Shown: positions 25,464 through 35,283, numbered from the stretch's first letter. The stretch is DNA of 55,346 nt from an uncultured Bacilli bacterium (GCA_944371995.1 CALVYD010000009.1:1-55346), one strand, 5' to 3'. The notes: generated by a model from the letters alone, not told the origin. Program-made: numbers and translations.

Positions 25464-26531
25464 TCATGCAATTTTGTTTTTTCCCTTATTATAAGGGCTA
25501 AAAAGTGTATGTAGTAAGTGGGTACCACGAAGTGTTACACCTGTTACTGGAATCATTCCTATTACTACCATTAAGTTCATAATTGCCTGGAAAATAATTT
25601 GGAAGGTCATACCGATACATAAATATTTGGCAAATTGATCCTTACTGTTTAGTGCAATTTTTATTCCTCGCCAGAGAATAATAGAAAATAGTCCTACTAC
25701 AATGAAGGCTCCTACTACTCCAAATTCTTCAGCAATAATTGAAAAAATAAAGTCTGTTTGTGGTTCTGGCAAGTAAAAATGCTTTTGAATCGAGTTTAAG
25801 AATCCTGTTCCTAATAATCCACCTGGACCTATGGCATAAAGGCTTTGAATGATTTGAAAACCAGTACCTAGGGCATCACTCCATGGATCAATAAATGAGG
25901 TGATTCTATCCATTCGATAAGGAGCAATAACAATTAGTATTACTACTCCAATTACACCTACGATTCCCATACCTATAAAAAACTTCATGTTAACACCGGC
26001 AATAAACAGTAAGGCAATAATCGATACTACTAGAATTGCTCCTGTTCCCATGTCTGGTTGTAGCATAATAAGACCAAATAGAAAGAATAAAATACCTAGT
26101 ATAGGAAACACTCCTTGTTTATAACTTTTTAAAAACTTGTTACTATTCGTTAAATATTTACTTGTAAATATAATCATTCCTAGTTTAGCAAATTCACTTG
26201 GTTGTATTCCTAACGATCCAATTCCAAACCAGGACCTACTACCGTTTCTAACACTACCTATTCCAGGAATTAATACTAAAATTAATAAAATTACACAGAT
26301 AAGTAAAATAGTATTTGCTTTTTCATAATAAATCTTATAGTCTATTTTTGATACTATTAACATTATAAAAACTCCGGCAAGAAAAAATATTAGTTGATAC
26401 TTTAAGTAGTGAAAGCTATCATTGAATTTATATTCTGACCAGATACTTGATGCGGAATAAATCATAATAACACCAAAAATAGATAAGGTTATTACAGCTA
26501 AAAAAAGAATATAGTCTAGTCTTTTTTTCAT
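25464..26531 (-). pseudogene. ftsW: ftsW/spoVE-type SEDS glycosyltransferase, 3' end displaced by element 1
   Basis: The frame gives a 355-residue SEDS polymerase lacking its true C-terminus. It starts MKKRLDYILFLAVITLSIFG, has the usual membrane segments, RSWFGIGSLGIQPSEFAKLG, MLQPDMGTG, the large loop with GTGFLNSIQKHFYLPEPQTD (catalytic-site region) and ends GMIPVTGVTL, after which element-derived codons add about 22 foreign residues. The missing part, LPFLSYGGSS and the last helix, lies at 14362-14454. FtsW/SpoVE polymerise lipid II glycan strands with a cognate class B PBP at the septum or spore cortex. The split copy is probably inactive unless the element excises. Confidence 0.95.
25498..25538. 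other. Attachment site of element 1, distal side
   Basis: The core GAAGTGTTAC (25529-25538) matches 14445-14454. The element-derived arm contains CTAAAAAGTGTA (25498-25509), which is the inverted match of CTAAAAAGAGTA on the other arm (11 of 12). Joined, the two arms recreate a roughly 59-bp symmetrical attP-like site. Confidence 0.8.
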
Positions 26532-26594
26532 AGCATCACCTTATTTAATTATATTAAAACAAATAAAAAAAAGAACTTTTATCCAAGTAGATAA

Positions 26595-27074
26595 TCAGTC
26601 TCTTTTTATGAAAAGTACTGCGATAGTTGTTATTAGTGATACTATTACATATATTACTATATTATAGATAAAACTTGCTATATTAAAACTTATATTGTGA
26701 TAGAAGAATACATATGTTCCCAAAAATATTATCACTCTAATTACTATGGTTATTAATAAAATTAATATTAATTTTTTGATAAAGTTTTTTATATATGATT
26801 CTCTTAATATTATATATTCAAAAGAACTATCTTGTTCATAGGAGAAGAAACTATAAGTTATATAAACATGAGAAGATATTTGAAACAGTGTCCATATTAT
26901 TTGTATTGTACTCATATATTCTGGTACTCCTAATAGAATATTAAACTCTGTTAGAGTTTTCGTAAAGGCTGTTGTTATGATAAATAATATTATATATAAG
27001 CTAAGATATAGACCGAAAACTAATAGATATTGTTTTTTTACTAATTGATAAAAACTTAATAGATAATATAACAC
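26595..27074 (-). CDS. Small integral membrane protein of an ABC system
   Basis: The 159-residue protein is mostly hydrophobic with about five predicted membrane segments (for example YLLVFGLYLSLYIILFIITT and IYNIVIYVIVSLITTIAVLF) and no recognisable domain. It is the last of three genes encoding a permease, an ATPase and this protein, 13 bases after the ATPase stop, so it is likely a second membrane subunit or an accessory of the transporter. Confidence 0.6.
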   Translation of the reverse strand: MLYYLLSFYQLVKKQYLLVFGLYLSLYIILFIITTAFTKTLTEFNILLGVPEYMSTIQIIWTLFQISSHVYITYSFFSYEQDSSFEYIILRESYIKNFIKKLILILLITIVIRVIIFLGTYVFFYHNISFNIASFIYNIVIYVIVSLITTIAVLFIKRD

Positions 27075-27087
27075 GATATGATTCCTT

Positions 27088-27723
27088 TTACTTTTCTTTG
27101 GTCACTGTACCTGCATCAAAATGATAAATTACATCTGATAGATTATCTAGATCCTCTTTGATATGGGTTGATATCATAATTAGTTTTCCTTTTTTTCTTT
27201 CTTCTTTTAATAACGCGCTTATCTCTTTTACACTATTTTCTTCTATTCCATTAAATGGTTCATCTAGGATTATAATTTCCGGGTCTTCCATTAATACTTG
27301 GGCAATTCCTAGTTTTTGTTTCATTCCTAGAGAATATTCGCGATACTTTTTATCTTTTTCTTCATAGAGATTTACTTTTTTTAGGGCTTCTTCTATTTCT
27401 TCTTTTCCTATTTTATTTTGAATTTTTGCTAATAATTCTAAATTTTCATAACCTGTTAATTCTGGAAAGAAATTTGGCTTTTCGATTAGTGCTCTCATAT
27501 TTGGTACATAGAGATTATTTTTATTATAACTTTTTCCATCAAATAATACTTCACCTGTTGTTGGTTTATATAGTCCACATACTACTTTTAAAAATACACT
27601 TTTTCCTGAACCATTTCTACCATTTAACCCGTAAATATGACCATTTGTTAATTCCATATTGATATCTTTTAATACCATATTCTTTCTAAACTGTTTACAT
27701 AAGTTCTTTATTTCTATTTTCAT
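27088..27723 (-). CDS. ABC transporter ATP-binding protein
   Basis: The product (211 residues) has Walker A GRNGSGKSVFLK, where Ser replaces the usual Thr, the signature YSLGMKQKLGIAQVL, Walker B IIILDEPFNGIEEN (Asn-Gly in the D-loop region) and H-loop STHIKED. It is a single-domain ATPase of the bacitracin/lantibiotic-export (CcmA-like) type. I place the start at 27723, with AAGGAG 6 bases upstream, which gives a 10-base gap to the permease gene; an upstream in-frame start at 27750 would overlap that gene. Confidence 0.9.
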   Translation of the reverse strand: MKIEIKNLCKQFRKNMVLKDINMELTNGHIYGLNGRNGSGKSVFLKVVCGLYKPTTGEVLFDGKSYNKNNLYVPNMRALIEKPNFFPELTGYENLELLAKIQNKIGKEEIEEALKKVNLYEEKDKKYREYSLGMKQKLGIAQVLMEDPEIIILDEPFNGIEENSVKEISALLKEERKKGKLIMISTHIKEDLDNLSDVIYHFDAGTVTKEK

Positions 27724-27733
27724 ATACGACTCC

Positions 27734-28642
27734 TTATTTGTTTTTTTCACATTGAATTACAAATTTTTCTTTATTTTTATATGCTAGATATACTAGAGCA
27801 AAGGATACTAGTACCATACATAGATTTATTAATAACAATGGTCCTACTCCGTATAGATCATTCATTCCAAATACATTTAAAATATTAAATATCATTCCAA
27901 GCTCACTGTGAAATACTCCTCTTATAATGATTAGTCTTACTATTGTCTCTAGGAATAATTCGATTGCCAAGTATAGGATATATGATATGAGGATACAAGG
28001 AATTGTCTTTTGTTGTTTCCTTGCAACTAATAGTGCGATATGAATAAAAATCATAGAATATAGAGTAACATTTATTAAGTATGCTATTACAAATAATACC
28101 GGATGATAGATGATATTACTTTGCCACATGCCATGAGAGTTTATAATTGCATATTCTGGATTTAATGACGTATTCATCATAATAGGTATCATCATGATTA
28201 AGCTTAATAGAGCTAGTACCCAGATGTATTGATAAGCCGTTTTTAATAATTTCTTTAAAAACGCATGATAGCTTTCTCTGGAATTTGAATTTATTATTTG
28301 TTTATATTTTAATTTTTTACATACTTTTATCATTGTTGGTATTACGACTATTAAAAATGCAAAATAGTAAATATACTGTACTTGCCAGGTCAAGGCATCT
28401 GCAAACACAGTATAAAAATCTAGTTCTACATCTTTATTTTTTATAGCTTCTTCACACCATTCTTTTTGGTTTGTTCCTTCCCTTTCACACTCTTTAATTA
28501 ATTGTTGCTCTGCATTCACGTATCCTTTATATTCTTGTAAGCTTTTATATCCTCCGGTTATGAAGATTATACTAACAACTATGATTATTAATATTATTAG
28601 TATATTATTTTTTAAAAATGTTTTCATTTTATTTACCCTCAC
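27734..28642 (-). CDS. ABC-2-like membrane permease
   Basis: The 302-residue protein has a first membrane segment at about 13-29, an extracytoplasmic loop with two cysteines (ECEREG, EWCEEA) that could form a disulfide, and five further membrane segments, the layout of ABC-2/YtrC-type permeases. It is first in a three-gene operon with an ATPase and another membrane protein. The transported substrate is unknown; export of a peptide or cell-envelope component is likely from the family. Confidence 0.72.
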   Translation of the reverse strand: MRVNKMKTFLKNNILIILIIIVVSIIFITGGYKSLQEYKGYVNAEQQLIKECEREGTNQKEWCEEAIKNKDVELDFYTVFADALTWQVQYIYYFAFLIVVIPTMIKVCKKLKYKQIINSNSRESYHAFLKKLLKTAYQYIWVLALLSLIMMIPIMMNTSLNPEYAIINSHGMWQSNIIYHPVLFVIAYLINVTLYSMIFIHIALLVARKQQKTIPCILISYILYLAIELFLETIVRLIIIRGVFHSELGMIFNILNVFGMNDLYGVGPLLLINLCMVLVSFALVYLAYKNKEKFVIQCEKNK

Positions 28643-28693
28643 TCAATTTCTACTCTACTTACTACCTTTACTTTTTTGTTAATTATATTTTAT

Positions 28694-28718
28694 AAAAGGA
28701 CTATTTTATAGTCCTTTT
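28694..28718 (-). terminator. Rho-independent terminator after the glycanase gene
   Basis: AAAAGGACTA and TAGTCCTTTT form a 10-bp stem overlapping the stop codon of the glycanase. The motif TATAGTCCTTT occurs once more directly beside it. Confidence 0.85.
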
Positions 28719-31700
28719 ATAGTCCTTTGTTTTTTAATCTTCTTTTTCTAAGAGTGATTCCTACCAATATCACTACTCCAGCTACTGCAATAGTAGTAGC
28801 TGTTCCTCCAATTATTAGTAACATATTATTTTCTTCTTCTACTGTTACTTCAAACGATGCTTCTTTTTCTTCATAAATTACAGTTACTTTCTGCGTACCT
28901 GGTTTGGTATTATTATAACCGGTTACTTTTACTTCATTTGATGACATTTTTATCTCAGATGTTGTTTCATCTTTATATATAACTGTAATAATTCCACCTT
29001 CTAAATTTAGCGGGTCACCTTTTTTATAAACTGTCTTCGTTGGATTACTTTTAATTGTTATTTTTTCTACTTCATCTTTTACTGTTATTTTAAATGAAGT
29101 TTGTTGTCCTCGATAAGTCACTGTTATAGTCTGTTCTCCTGATGTTATATTATCATATCCAGATATTTCTATTTCTTTTGATGTCATTGGTATACTTGCA
29201 GTTTTCCCATCACTATACACAACATTAATTACTCCATTTGTTAAGTCTAATTCTTCTCCTTTTGTATAAACAGTTTTTAGTGGATTTGTTTTAATAGTTA
29301 TTCTTTCTATTTCATCTTTTATTGTTACATTAAAGATTATGGTTTTTCCTTGATAAGTAACAGTTATAGTTTGGTTTCCAACATTATTGGAATCAAAGCC
29401 TGTGACTTTTACGTCGCTTGATGTCATTGGAACATCTGCTTTATTACCATCTCCATATGATACTGTAAGTACTCCACCTGTTAAATCTAAGGTTTCTCCT
29501 TTAATATAAGTTGTTTTGTTTATATTATTTTTAATACTTATTCCTGTTATTGAATTCCTTACTGTTACATTAAATATTGCAAATTGTCTTTGATATGTTA
29601 CTGTAATTGTTTGTTGTCCTATTTTATTACTATTATATCCGGTTATCTGTAAATCGTTTGATGTCATTGGTATATTTGCTGTTGTGTTATCTTCATATAA
29701 TACTGTAATTATTCCTCCGGTTAAATCTAGGGTTTCTCCTTTAATATAGGTTGTTTTATAAATACCTTGTTTTATTATTATTCCTGTTACATCATTTTTT
29801 ACAGTTACTTCGAATGTTGTTTGTTGTCCTTGATAAGTAACTGTAATTGTTTGTTGTCCTAGATTATTAGCATCATATCCTGATACTTGTACTTGATTTG
29901 CTGTCATTGGTATATTAGAAATTGATCCATCTTCGTATGATACAAGAATGACTCCCGAAGATAAATCTAAGTTTTCTCCTCTAATGTAAGTTGTTTTAGT
30001 TGGTCTTGTTTTTATTTGTATTCCAACAATATTATTTTTTACTGTTACTTCAAATGTTGTTTGTTGTCCTTGATAAGTAACTATTACTGTTTGATTACCA
30101 ATTTGATTGCTGTCATATCCAGTTATTTGGACATCACTTGAGGTCATTGGAATGGTAGCACTTGTGTTATCTTGATATACTGCTGATATTGTTCCTCCAG
30201 TTAAATCTAGGTTTTCTCCTTTGATATATGATGTTTTACTAGGTTTAGAACTTACTTCGATTTTAGAAATTTCATTTTTTACTGTTACTTCAAATGTTGT
30301 TTGCTGTCCTTGATAGGTTACTGTGATTGTTTGCGTACCAAGTTCATTTCTATTATATCCCGTTATTTCTATATCACTTGAAGTCATTGGAATGGTAGCA
30401 CTTGTGTTATCTTCATATAATACTGTGATTATTCCACCTGTTACATCTAAGGCTTCTCCTTTAATATAGGTTATTTTACTTGGTTTAGTTTTTATTTCTA
30501 TTTTTTCTATATCATTTTTTACTGTTACTTCGAATGTTGTTTGCCTTCCTTGATAGGTTACTGTGATTGTTTGTTTTCCTGTTTTACTAGCATTATAACC
30601 TGTTATTTGTACTTCACTTGAGGTCATTGGTATATCTGCAGTTGTTTTATCTTCATAGGATGCAGTAATAACTCCTCCCGATAAGTCTAAGCTTTCTCCT
30701 TTGATGTAGGTTGTTTTTGTTGGATTGGTTTTAATTGTTATATTATTTACTTCATTTTTTACTATTACTTCAAAAGTCAATGTTTTTCCTTGATAAGTAA
30801 TGGTTAAGGTTTGATTACCTATTTGATTACTATTATATCCTGTTACTTGTACTTCACTTGAGGTCATTGGTATATCTGCAGTTGTTTTATCTTCATAAGA
30901 TACTGTAATTATTCCTCCAGATAAGTCTAGGGTTTCTCCTTTAATATAGGTTGTTTTATTTATTTCTTTTTTGATTGTTATTAAAGTTACTTCATTTTTT
31001 ACTGTTACTTCAAATGTTGTTTGCCTTCCTTGATAAGTCACTGTTATCGTTTGATTTCCTACTTGACTACTGTTATAACCTGATACTTTTACATTGCTTG
31101 AAGTCATTGGTATATTATCCGTTGTTTTATCCTCATAAGATACTGTAATTATTCCTCCGGTTAAATCTAGACTCTCTCCTTTGATATAGGTTGTTTTATC
31201 TGGTGTTTTCTTTACTTCAATTTTTTCTATATCATTTTTTACGGTTACATTAAATGTTGTTTGCTTTCCTTGGTAAGTCACTGTTACTGCTTGATTTCCT
31301 GTTTCATCACTGTCAAATCCTGATATTTTTACATCGTTTGAAGTCATTGGTATATCTGCAGTTGTTTTATCTTCATAAGATACTGTAATTATTCCTCCAG
31401 ATAAGTCTAGGGCTTCTCCTTTAATATAAGTTGTTTTATCTGGTGCTTTCTTTACTTCAATTTTTTCTATATCATTTTTTACGGTTACATTAAATGTTGT
31501 TTGTTTTCCTTGATAAGTTACTGTTAAGGTTTGACTACCGATTTGATTACTGTTATATCCTGTTACTTGTACATCTGATGCATTCATTGATACTTCTGTA
31601 CTTGTACCATCTTGATATATTACTGATATTGTTCCAGCAGTTAAGTCTAGATTTTCTCCTTTGATATAAGTTGTTTTATTTGGTTTTGTTTTTAATTCAA

Positions 31701-34005
31701 TTCTATTTATATCATTTGTTACATTTACATTAAATATTGCTATTTTGCCTTCGTAGGAAATCATTACCATTTGTATACCGACTGTATTACTGTTATATCC
31801 TGTTATTCTGAATTCACTTGATGTCATAGGAAGAGTTGTCTTTTTTTCATTTGAATAAGTAATTGTAACAATACCACCCGTTAAATCTAGATTTTCTCCT
31901 TTAATATAAGTCGTTTTATCTGGTTTCTTGGTTACCGCTATGGCTTTTACAGTAGGTGGATTTTCTGGTGTTGTTTCATCTTCTGATGCAAGACTTACTT
32001 CTATATTTTTATTAAATTCTTCTTCAAAATCATCTAGGGTCATTTTTACAGCTTCTTCACTAGTATCTGTTATTTTATGCATACTTAATGCTACATATTC
32101 CGTATCAGCCCTAGTTGTTAGTGACTCTCCATTACGTAATAACGTTGAGTTTACTAGTACATGATCTTTCGTTATTTCTCTTACAGTAAATACTAGATTT
32201 TCTCCTGTTATTTTTGCTGTATATTTTGTATTTGGTTCTACTTCTAGATATCCATCTACACAGATTCTATCTTCTCCATTTGCAAAATAATAACCTTTTT
32301 GCCAATCATAAAATCCTTTTCTCCAGTTATTAATGTCCGCTAGATTTACATCTTTTATATTTCCTTTTACTTTGTTTGTTACGGTAACTTGGCAACTTGC
32401 AGATAGTGTTTTTCCACTTTCTGTTGTAATAGTTGCGGTAACTGTAACTGTACCTTCTGCACCTCCGGCAAAATTTCCTTGAATATTAATTAGCTCTGGT
32501 ATTCCTTTTGGTGCTAAGTTACCAGTTGGTCCTACTGTTAAAATATTAGTATCACTGGATGTCCAAGTGATTTTTGTTGATTTTCCTGCATTTGCTGGTT
32601 TTATTGTTGCTTTTAAAGTTACTCTTTCCTTGGAATTGTAATCTATTGTTAAATTACTATGATTTAGTGTAATACTTGTTGGTTCTACATCTTCATCTAC
32701 AACATCGTTAGATAGTTCTTGTCCTTCGGAACCTTTTACTAATCCTTCTAGTACTCTTGGATAAATCCAAGTTAATTCTTTTCTATCTAGTAAGTTCATA
32801 GTAGCATTTTTTCCTGTTCCTTCATCCCAGTAGAAACAAGTGATTCCCAGAGATTTTGCTGTTCTTACATAATAATTTAAAGCAGTTGCTGCTTTTGAGT
32901 CTCCAACATACCCTGTTCTAGTTCCAAACTCACCAATAATTAATCCAGCATTCGCACTATTTGCTTTGCCTGCTAATCTTTGAAAAGAAGCATACAGACT
33001 GTTATTATTTCCAGATTGATATGTTCCATCCCAGTCATATATATGAGCACTTAGAATAAGATGGTTTTCTACTGTATCTGTAGGAAATTTAAAATTATCT
33101 ACTGCCTGAGCTACTGCTTCTGCACCATATGTATTTAATACTAAAAATCTTGTTGCATTGTTTCCACCTGTTGATCTTACTGTATCTACGAATTTTTGAT
33201 TCAATCTGTTTGCAGCATCAAAATGAGCACTTGTTACTTTGTCTGTTTCATATGAGCCTACCCAGGAAGTCGCACCATCTATCATTAGTTCATTATATCC
33301 TTCAAATAACAACTGATTATCATAGTTTTTAAACTCTTCGGCAATTTGTTTCCATAACATTTCTAATACTGCTTCATACTTATTTCTTTTGGTTGTATCT
33401 GTACTCGCAAAAATCCACGGCCAAGCACCATGACCTACATCATGATGAACATTTAAAATAATATAAAGTTGATTATCTCTTGCATAGTTTACTACATCTT
33501 TTACTCTTTGCATCCATTTTTCTTCAATTTTAATATTTTTTATTTGGTCTACTGTCAAATTATTAATATCAATATCTTTTACTTTGTGTCCTGATACATC
33601 TTCATAATATACATGATCATACCAAGTAACTGGTATTCTTATAGCATTAAATCCTGATGTTTTTACCTTTGATATCATTTCTTTTGTCGTTACAGGGTTT
33701 TCCCATAAAGTTTCGTAGTAACTAGATTCTATTACTTTGTTTTGCCCGTCAGGTGAGTCTAGTGTATTTCCAAGATTCCATCCTAATTTCATATCTTTTA
33801 CTACTTCTTTGGCTGATGATGGTACATTGTAAGAACTGGAATTTCTTTTTTCTATCTTTAAGTTTTCTTGTTCTCTATTATTAAAAAAGTCTACTGTTTG
33901 CATCACTGCAGTTATTACTATCATGATACTTAGAATACTAACTATTATAATTTTCTTTTTTAGATTGTTTTCGTTATTTTGTAATTTATTATTTGCTTGT
34001 TTCAT
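28717..34005 (-). CDS. Cell-surface GH5 glycanase (cellulase-like) with Ig-like repeats
   Basis: The 1762-residue protein has an N-terminal membrane segment (about 18-39), a GH5 catalytic domain (about 60-425) with MKLGWNLGNTLDSP, AIRIPVTWYDHV, LNVHHDVGH, acid/base Glu239 in FEGYNEL and nucleophile Glu359 in IIGEFGTRTG, a Big2-like Ig domain (about 445-540), a beta-rich module (about 545-665), 13 Ig-like repeats of about 80 residues, and a C-terminal membrane helix with a basic tail (RKRRLKNKGL). There is no LPXTG motif, so membrane anchoring replaces sortase attachment. It should hydrolyse beta-glucans or mannans outside the cell. It sits between mraY and an ABC operon. Confidence 0.92.
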   Translation of the reverse strand: MKQANNKLQNNENNLKKKIIIVSILSIMIVITAVMQTVDFFNNREQENLKIEKRNSSSYNVPSSAKEVVKDMKLGWNLGNTLDSPDGQNKVIESSYYETLWENPVTTKEMISKVKTSGFNAIRIPVTWYDHVYYEDVSGHKVKDIDINNLTVDQIKNIKIEEKWMQRVKDVVNYARDNQLYIILNVHHDVGHGAWPWIFASTDTTKRNKYEAVLEMLWKQIAEEFKNYDNQLLFEGYNELMIDGATSWVGSYETDKVTSAHFDAANRLNQKFVDTVRSTGGNNATRFLVLNTYGAEAVAQAVDNFKFPTDTVENHLILSAHIYDWDGTYQSGNNNSLYASFQRLAGKANSANAGLIIGEFGTRTGYVGDSKAATALNYYVRTAKSLGITCFYWDEGTGKNATMNLLDRKELTWIYPRVLEGLVKGSEGQELSNDVVDEDVEPTSITLNHSNLTIDYNSKERVTLKATIKPANAGKSTKITWTSSDTNILTVGPTGNLAPKGIPELINIQGNFAGGAEGTVTVTATITTESGKTLSASCQVTVTNKVKGNIKDVNLADINNWRKGFYDWQKGYYFANGEDRICVDGYLEVEPNTKYTAKITGENLVFTVREITKDHVLVNSTLLRNGESLTTRADTEYVALSMHKITDTSEEAVKMTLDDFEEEFNKNIEVSLASEDETTPENPPTVKAIAVTKKPDKTTYIKGENLDLTGGIVTITYSNEKKTTLPMTSSEFRITGYNSNTVGIQMVMISYEGKIAIFNVNVTNDINRIELKTKPNKTTYIKGENLDLTAGTISVIYQDGTSTEVSMNASDVQVTGYNSNQIGSQTLTVTYQGKQTTFNVTVKNDIEKIEVKKAPDKTTYIKGEALDLSGGIITVSYEDKTTADIPMTSNDVKISGFDSDETGNQAVTVTYQGKQTTFNVTVKNDIEKIEVKKTPDKTTYIKGESLDLTGGIITVSYEDKTTDNIPMTSSNVKVSGYNSSQVGNQTITVTYQGRQTTFEVTVKNEVTLITIKKEINKTTYIKGETLDLSGGIITVSYEDKTTADIPMTSSEVQVTGYNSNQIGNQTLTITYQGKTLTFEVIVKNEVNNITIKTNPTKTTYIKGESLDLSGGVITASYEDKTTADIPMTSSEVQITGYNASKTGKQTITVTYQGRQTTFEVTVKNDIEKIEIKTKPSKITYIKGEALDVTGGIITVLYEDNTSATIPMTSSDIEITGYNRNELGTQTITVTYQGQQTTFEVTVKNEISKIEVSSKPSKTSYIKGENLDLTGGTISAVYQDNTSATIPMTSSDVQITGYDSNQIGNQTVIVTYQGQQTTFEVTVKNNIVGIQIKTRPTKTTYIRGENLDLSSGVILVSYEDGSISNIPMTANQVQVSGYDANNLGQQTITVTYQGQQTTFEVTVKNDVTGIIIKQGIYKTTYIKGETLDLTGGIITVLYEDNTTANIPMTSNDLQITGYNSNKIGQQTITVTYQRQFAIFNVTVRNSITGISIKNNINKTTYIKGETLDLTGGVLTVSYGDGNKADVPMTSSDVKVTGFDSNNVGNQTITVTYQGKTIIFNVTIKDEIERITIKTNPLKTVYTKGEELDLTNGVINVVYSDGKTASIPMTSKEIEISGYDNITSGEQTITVTYRGQQTSFKITVKDEVEKITIKSNPTKTVYKKGDPLNLEGGIITVIYKDETTSEIKMSSNEVKVTGYNNTKPGTQKVTVIYEEKEASFEVTVEEENNMLLIIGGTATTIAVAGVVILVGITLRKRRLKNKGL
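28830..31944 (-). repeat. Tandem array of 13 repeats of about 240 bp inside the glycanase gene
   Basis: Each unit encodes an Ig-like (Big3-type) domain with the markers KTTYIKGExLDL, a GGxI strand, IPMTSSxVxxTGYN and QTITVTYQGxQTTFEVTVKN. The 13 units are nearly in phase at 80 codons. The central ones (units 3 to 9) are most alike at DNA level, while the last two diverge (KTVYTKGEELDL, KTVYKKGDPLNL), as expected for arrays that grow and shrink from the middle. Confidence 0.93.
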
Positions 34006-34196
34006 AACTTTTTTCTCACCACTTACTACCTTATATTTCTATTCTAGTATAATATAATTTTTCCTTTTTGTAAATAATCTGCAAATTAATATGAACTTTT
34101 TTACTTATCAGGTTACTTTTATTCCAATTCCTATCTTTATACTATTAGCTCATTTAATTTTTTTAATCATGCTTATTTTTATTATACTTACAAAAT

Positions 34197-34225
34197 AAAA
34201 GATGCCCTTTGTTGACATCTTTTTA
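34197..34225 (-). terminator. Rho-independent terminator after mraY
   Basis: AAAAGATG and CATCTTTT form the stem with an 11-base loop and a T-run on the minus strand, overlapping the end of mraY. The 190 bases between it and the glycanase start contain no gene. Confidence 0.75.
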
Positions 34226-35212
34226 CAACCATACTCCAAATATTATTCCTGCCATAGCAAGTAATATTCCAGCTACCCAGAATAATTTTACAATGTCTGT
34301 CTCCTCCCAGCCTAATTTTTCAAAATGATGATGGATTGGAGTCATTAAAAATAATTTTTTATGAAAAACTTGTACCCAGAAGGTTTGTAATATTACGGTT
34401 AATGTTTCGATAATAAAAACTCCTGCTACTACTAAAAGAGTTAATTCTCTATGCGTTAGGATTGCGATTGCTCCCATGCAGGCACCTAGTGCAAGAGATC
34501 CTGTATCTCCCATGATTACTTTAGCAGGATGCGTATTATATATTAAATATCCGAGCAAGCTTCCTACTAAAATTAAACTAAATATTCCAATATCTTCAAA
34601 TCCTACAACTAACGAAATTAAACTAAATGCTATAAAGGCGATTGCTGATAGTCCTCCAGCTAGTCCATCTAGACCATCTGTTAAGTTTACTGCGTTACTT
34701 CCTCCTACTAACACAAATAAAATAAACAAACCATACAACCATCCCATTTCTATATCAATATGCAGTGTACCTACTACCCAGGATGTTTGCCCTCCATTTC
34801 TCATATAAATATAGAAAAAACCAATGGCAATTAACACTTGCATAAATAACTTTTGATAAGTAGTTAATCCTTCATTTTTTCCTCTTTTTATCGATAAAAA
34901 ATCATCTAAGAAACCGATACATGCATAACCTAGAAATACTAATAAAACAATTCCTAAGTTAGCTGTATATGGTATTTTATGAGTCAAAGTTAAAGCGATA
35001 GTTGCAACAACTGTTGGAATAATGAATATTAATCCGCCAATCGTTGGTGTTCCTTCTTTTTTTCTGTGTGCCTCTCCTACAAATACACTAATTCTTTGAC
35101 CCAGATGTAATTTTTTTAGTATAGGAATTAAAATTAATCCTAGTACTGTTGAAGATAGGAAACCAATCATGATTGCAAAGACAGCTTTTGTCAATAATAG
35201 CATTTTGTTCAC
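34223..35212 (-). CDS. mraY: Phospho-N-acetylmuramoyl-pentapeptide-transferase
   Basis: MraY makes lipid I by moving phospho-MurNAc-pentapeptide from UDP to undecaprenyl phosphate at the inner membrane face. The 329-residue protein has ten membrane segments and the family motifs GFLDDFLSIKRGKNEGLT, NAVNLTDGLDGLAGG, IMGDTGSLALGA and TPIHHHFEKLGWEE (the HHH motif). Length is normal. Unlike usual dcw clusters, murE, murD and murG are not beside it; the nearest cell-wall genes are the broken pbp upstream and the broken ftsW downstream. Confidence 0.97.
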   Translation of the reverse strand: MNKMLLLTKAVFAIMIGFLSSTVLGLILIPILKKLHLGQRISVFVGEAHRKKEGTPTIGGLIFIIPTVVATIALTLTHKIPYTANLGIVLLVFLGYACIGFLDDFLSIKRGKNEGLTTYQKLFMQVLIAIGFFYIYMRNGGQTSWVVGTLHIDIEMGWLYGLFILFVLVGGSNAVNLTDGLDGLAGGLSAIAFIAFSLISLVVGFEDIGIFSLILVGSLLGYLIYNTHPAKVIMGDTGSLALGACMGAIAILTHRELTLLVVAGVFIIETLTVILQTFWVQVFHKKLFLMTPIHHHFEKLGWEETDIVKLFWVAGILLAMAGIIFGVWL

Positions 35213-35283
35213 TCCGTTTCTCTTGCAATATTATATCATAGTTCTTACTTGATTATGCATTTTTTACTTTTTTAGACAAAATT

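Larger units (their letters stand above)
14445..25538. mobile_element. Element 1: about 11.1-kb serine-recombinase element inserted in ftsW
   Basis: The borders are defined by the split ftsW reading frame and the 10-bp identical core at both junctions. Contents from the recombinase end: TnpX-like large serine recombinase, small TnpW-like protein, a decayed gene, then a cargo operon of six genes reading toward the recombinase, and at the far end an XRE-type HTH peptide and two very small ORFs. There are no conjugation or phage structural genes, so it is a cargo element mobilised only by its recombinase, or a decayed integrative element. Base composition appears lower in G+C than the flanking genes. 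Confidence 0.92.

Noticed and set aside
25088-25514. Two overlapping plus-strand hydrophobic frames of 77 and 103 aa
   Set aside because: They have no RBS, consist mostly of Phe/Ile/Leu/Ser from AT-rich DNA, and the opposite strand carries better-supported small frames and the ftsW end.
28830-31944. Possible CRISPR array because of regular repeats
   Set aside because: The period is about 240 bp, the units are coding in one frame, and there are no short identical repeats with unique spacers.
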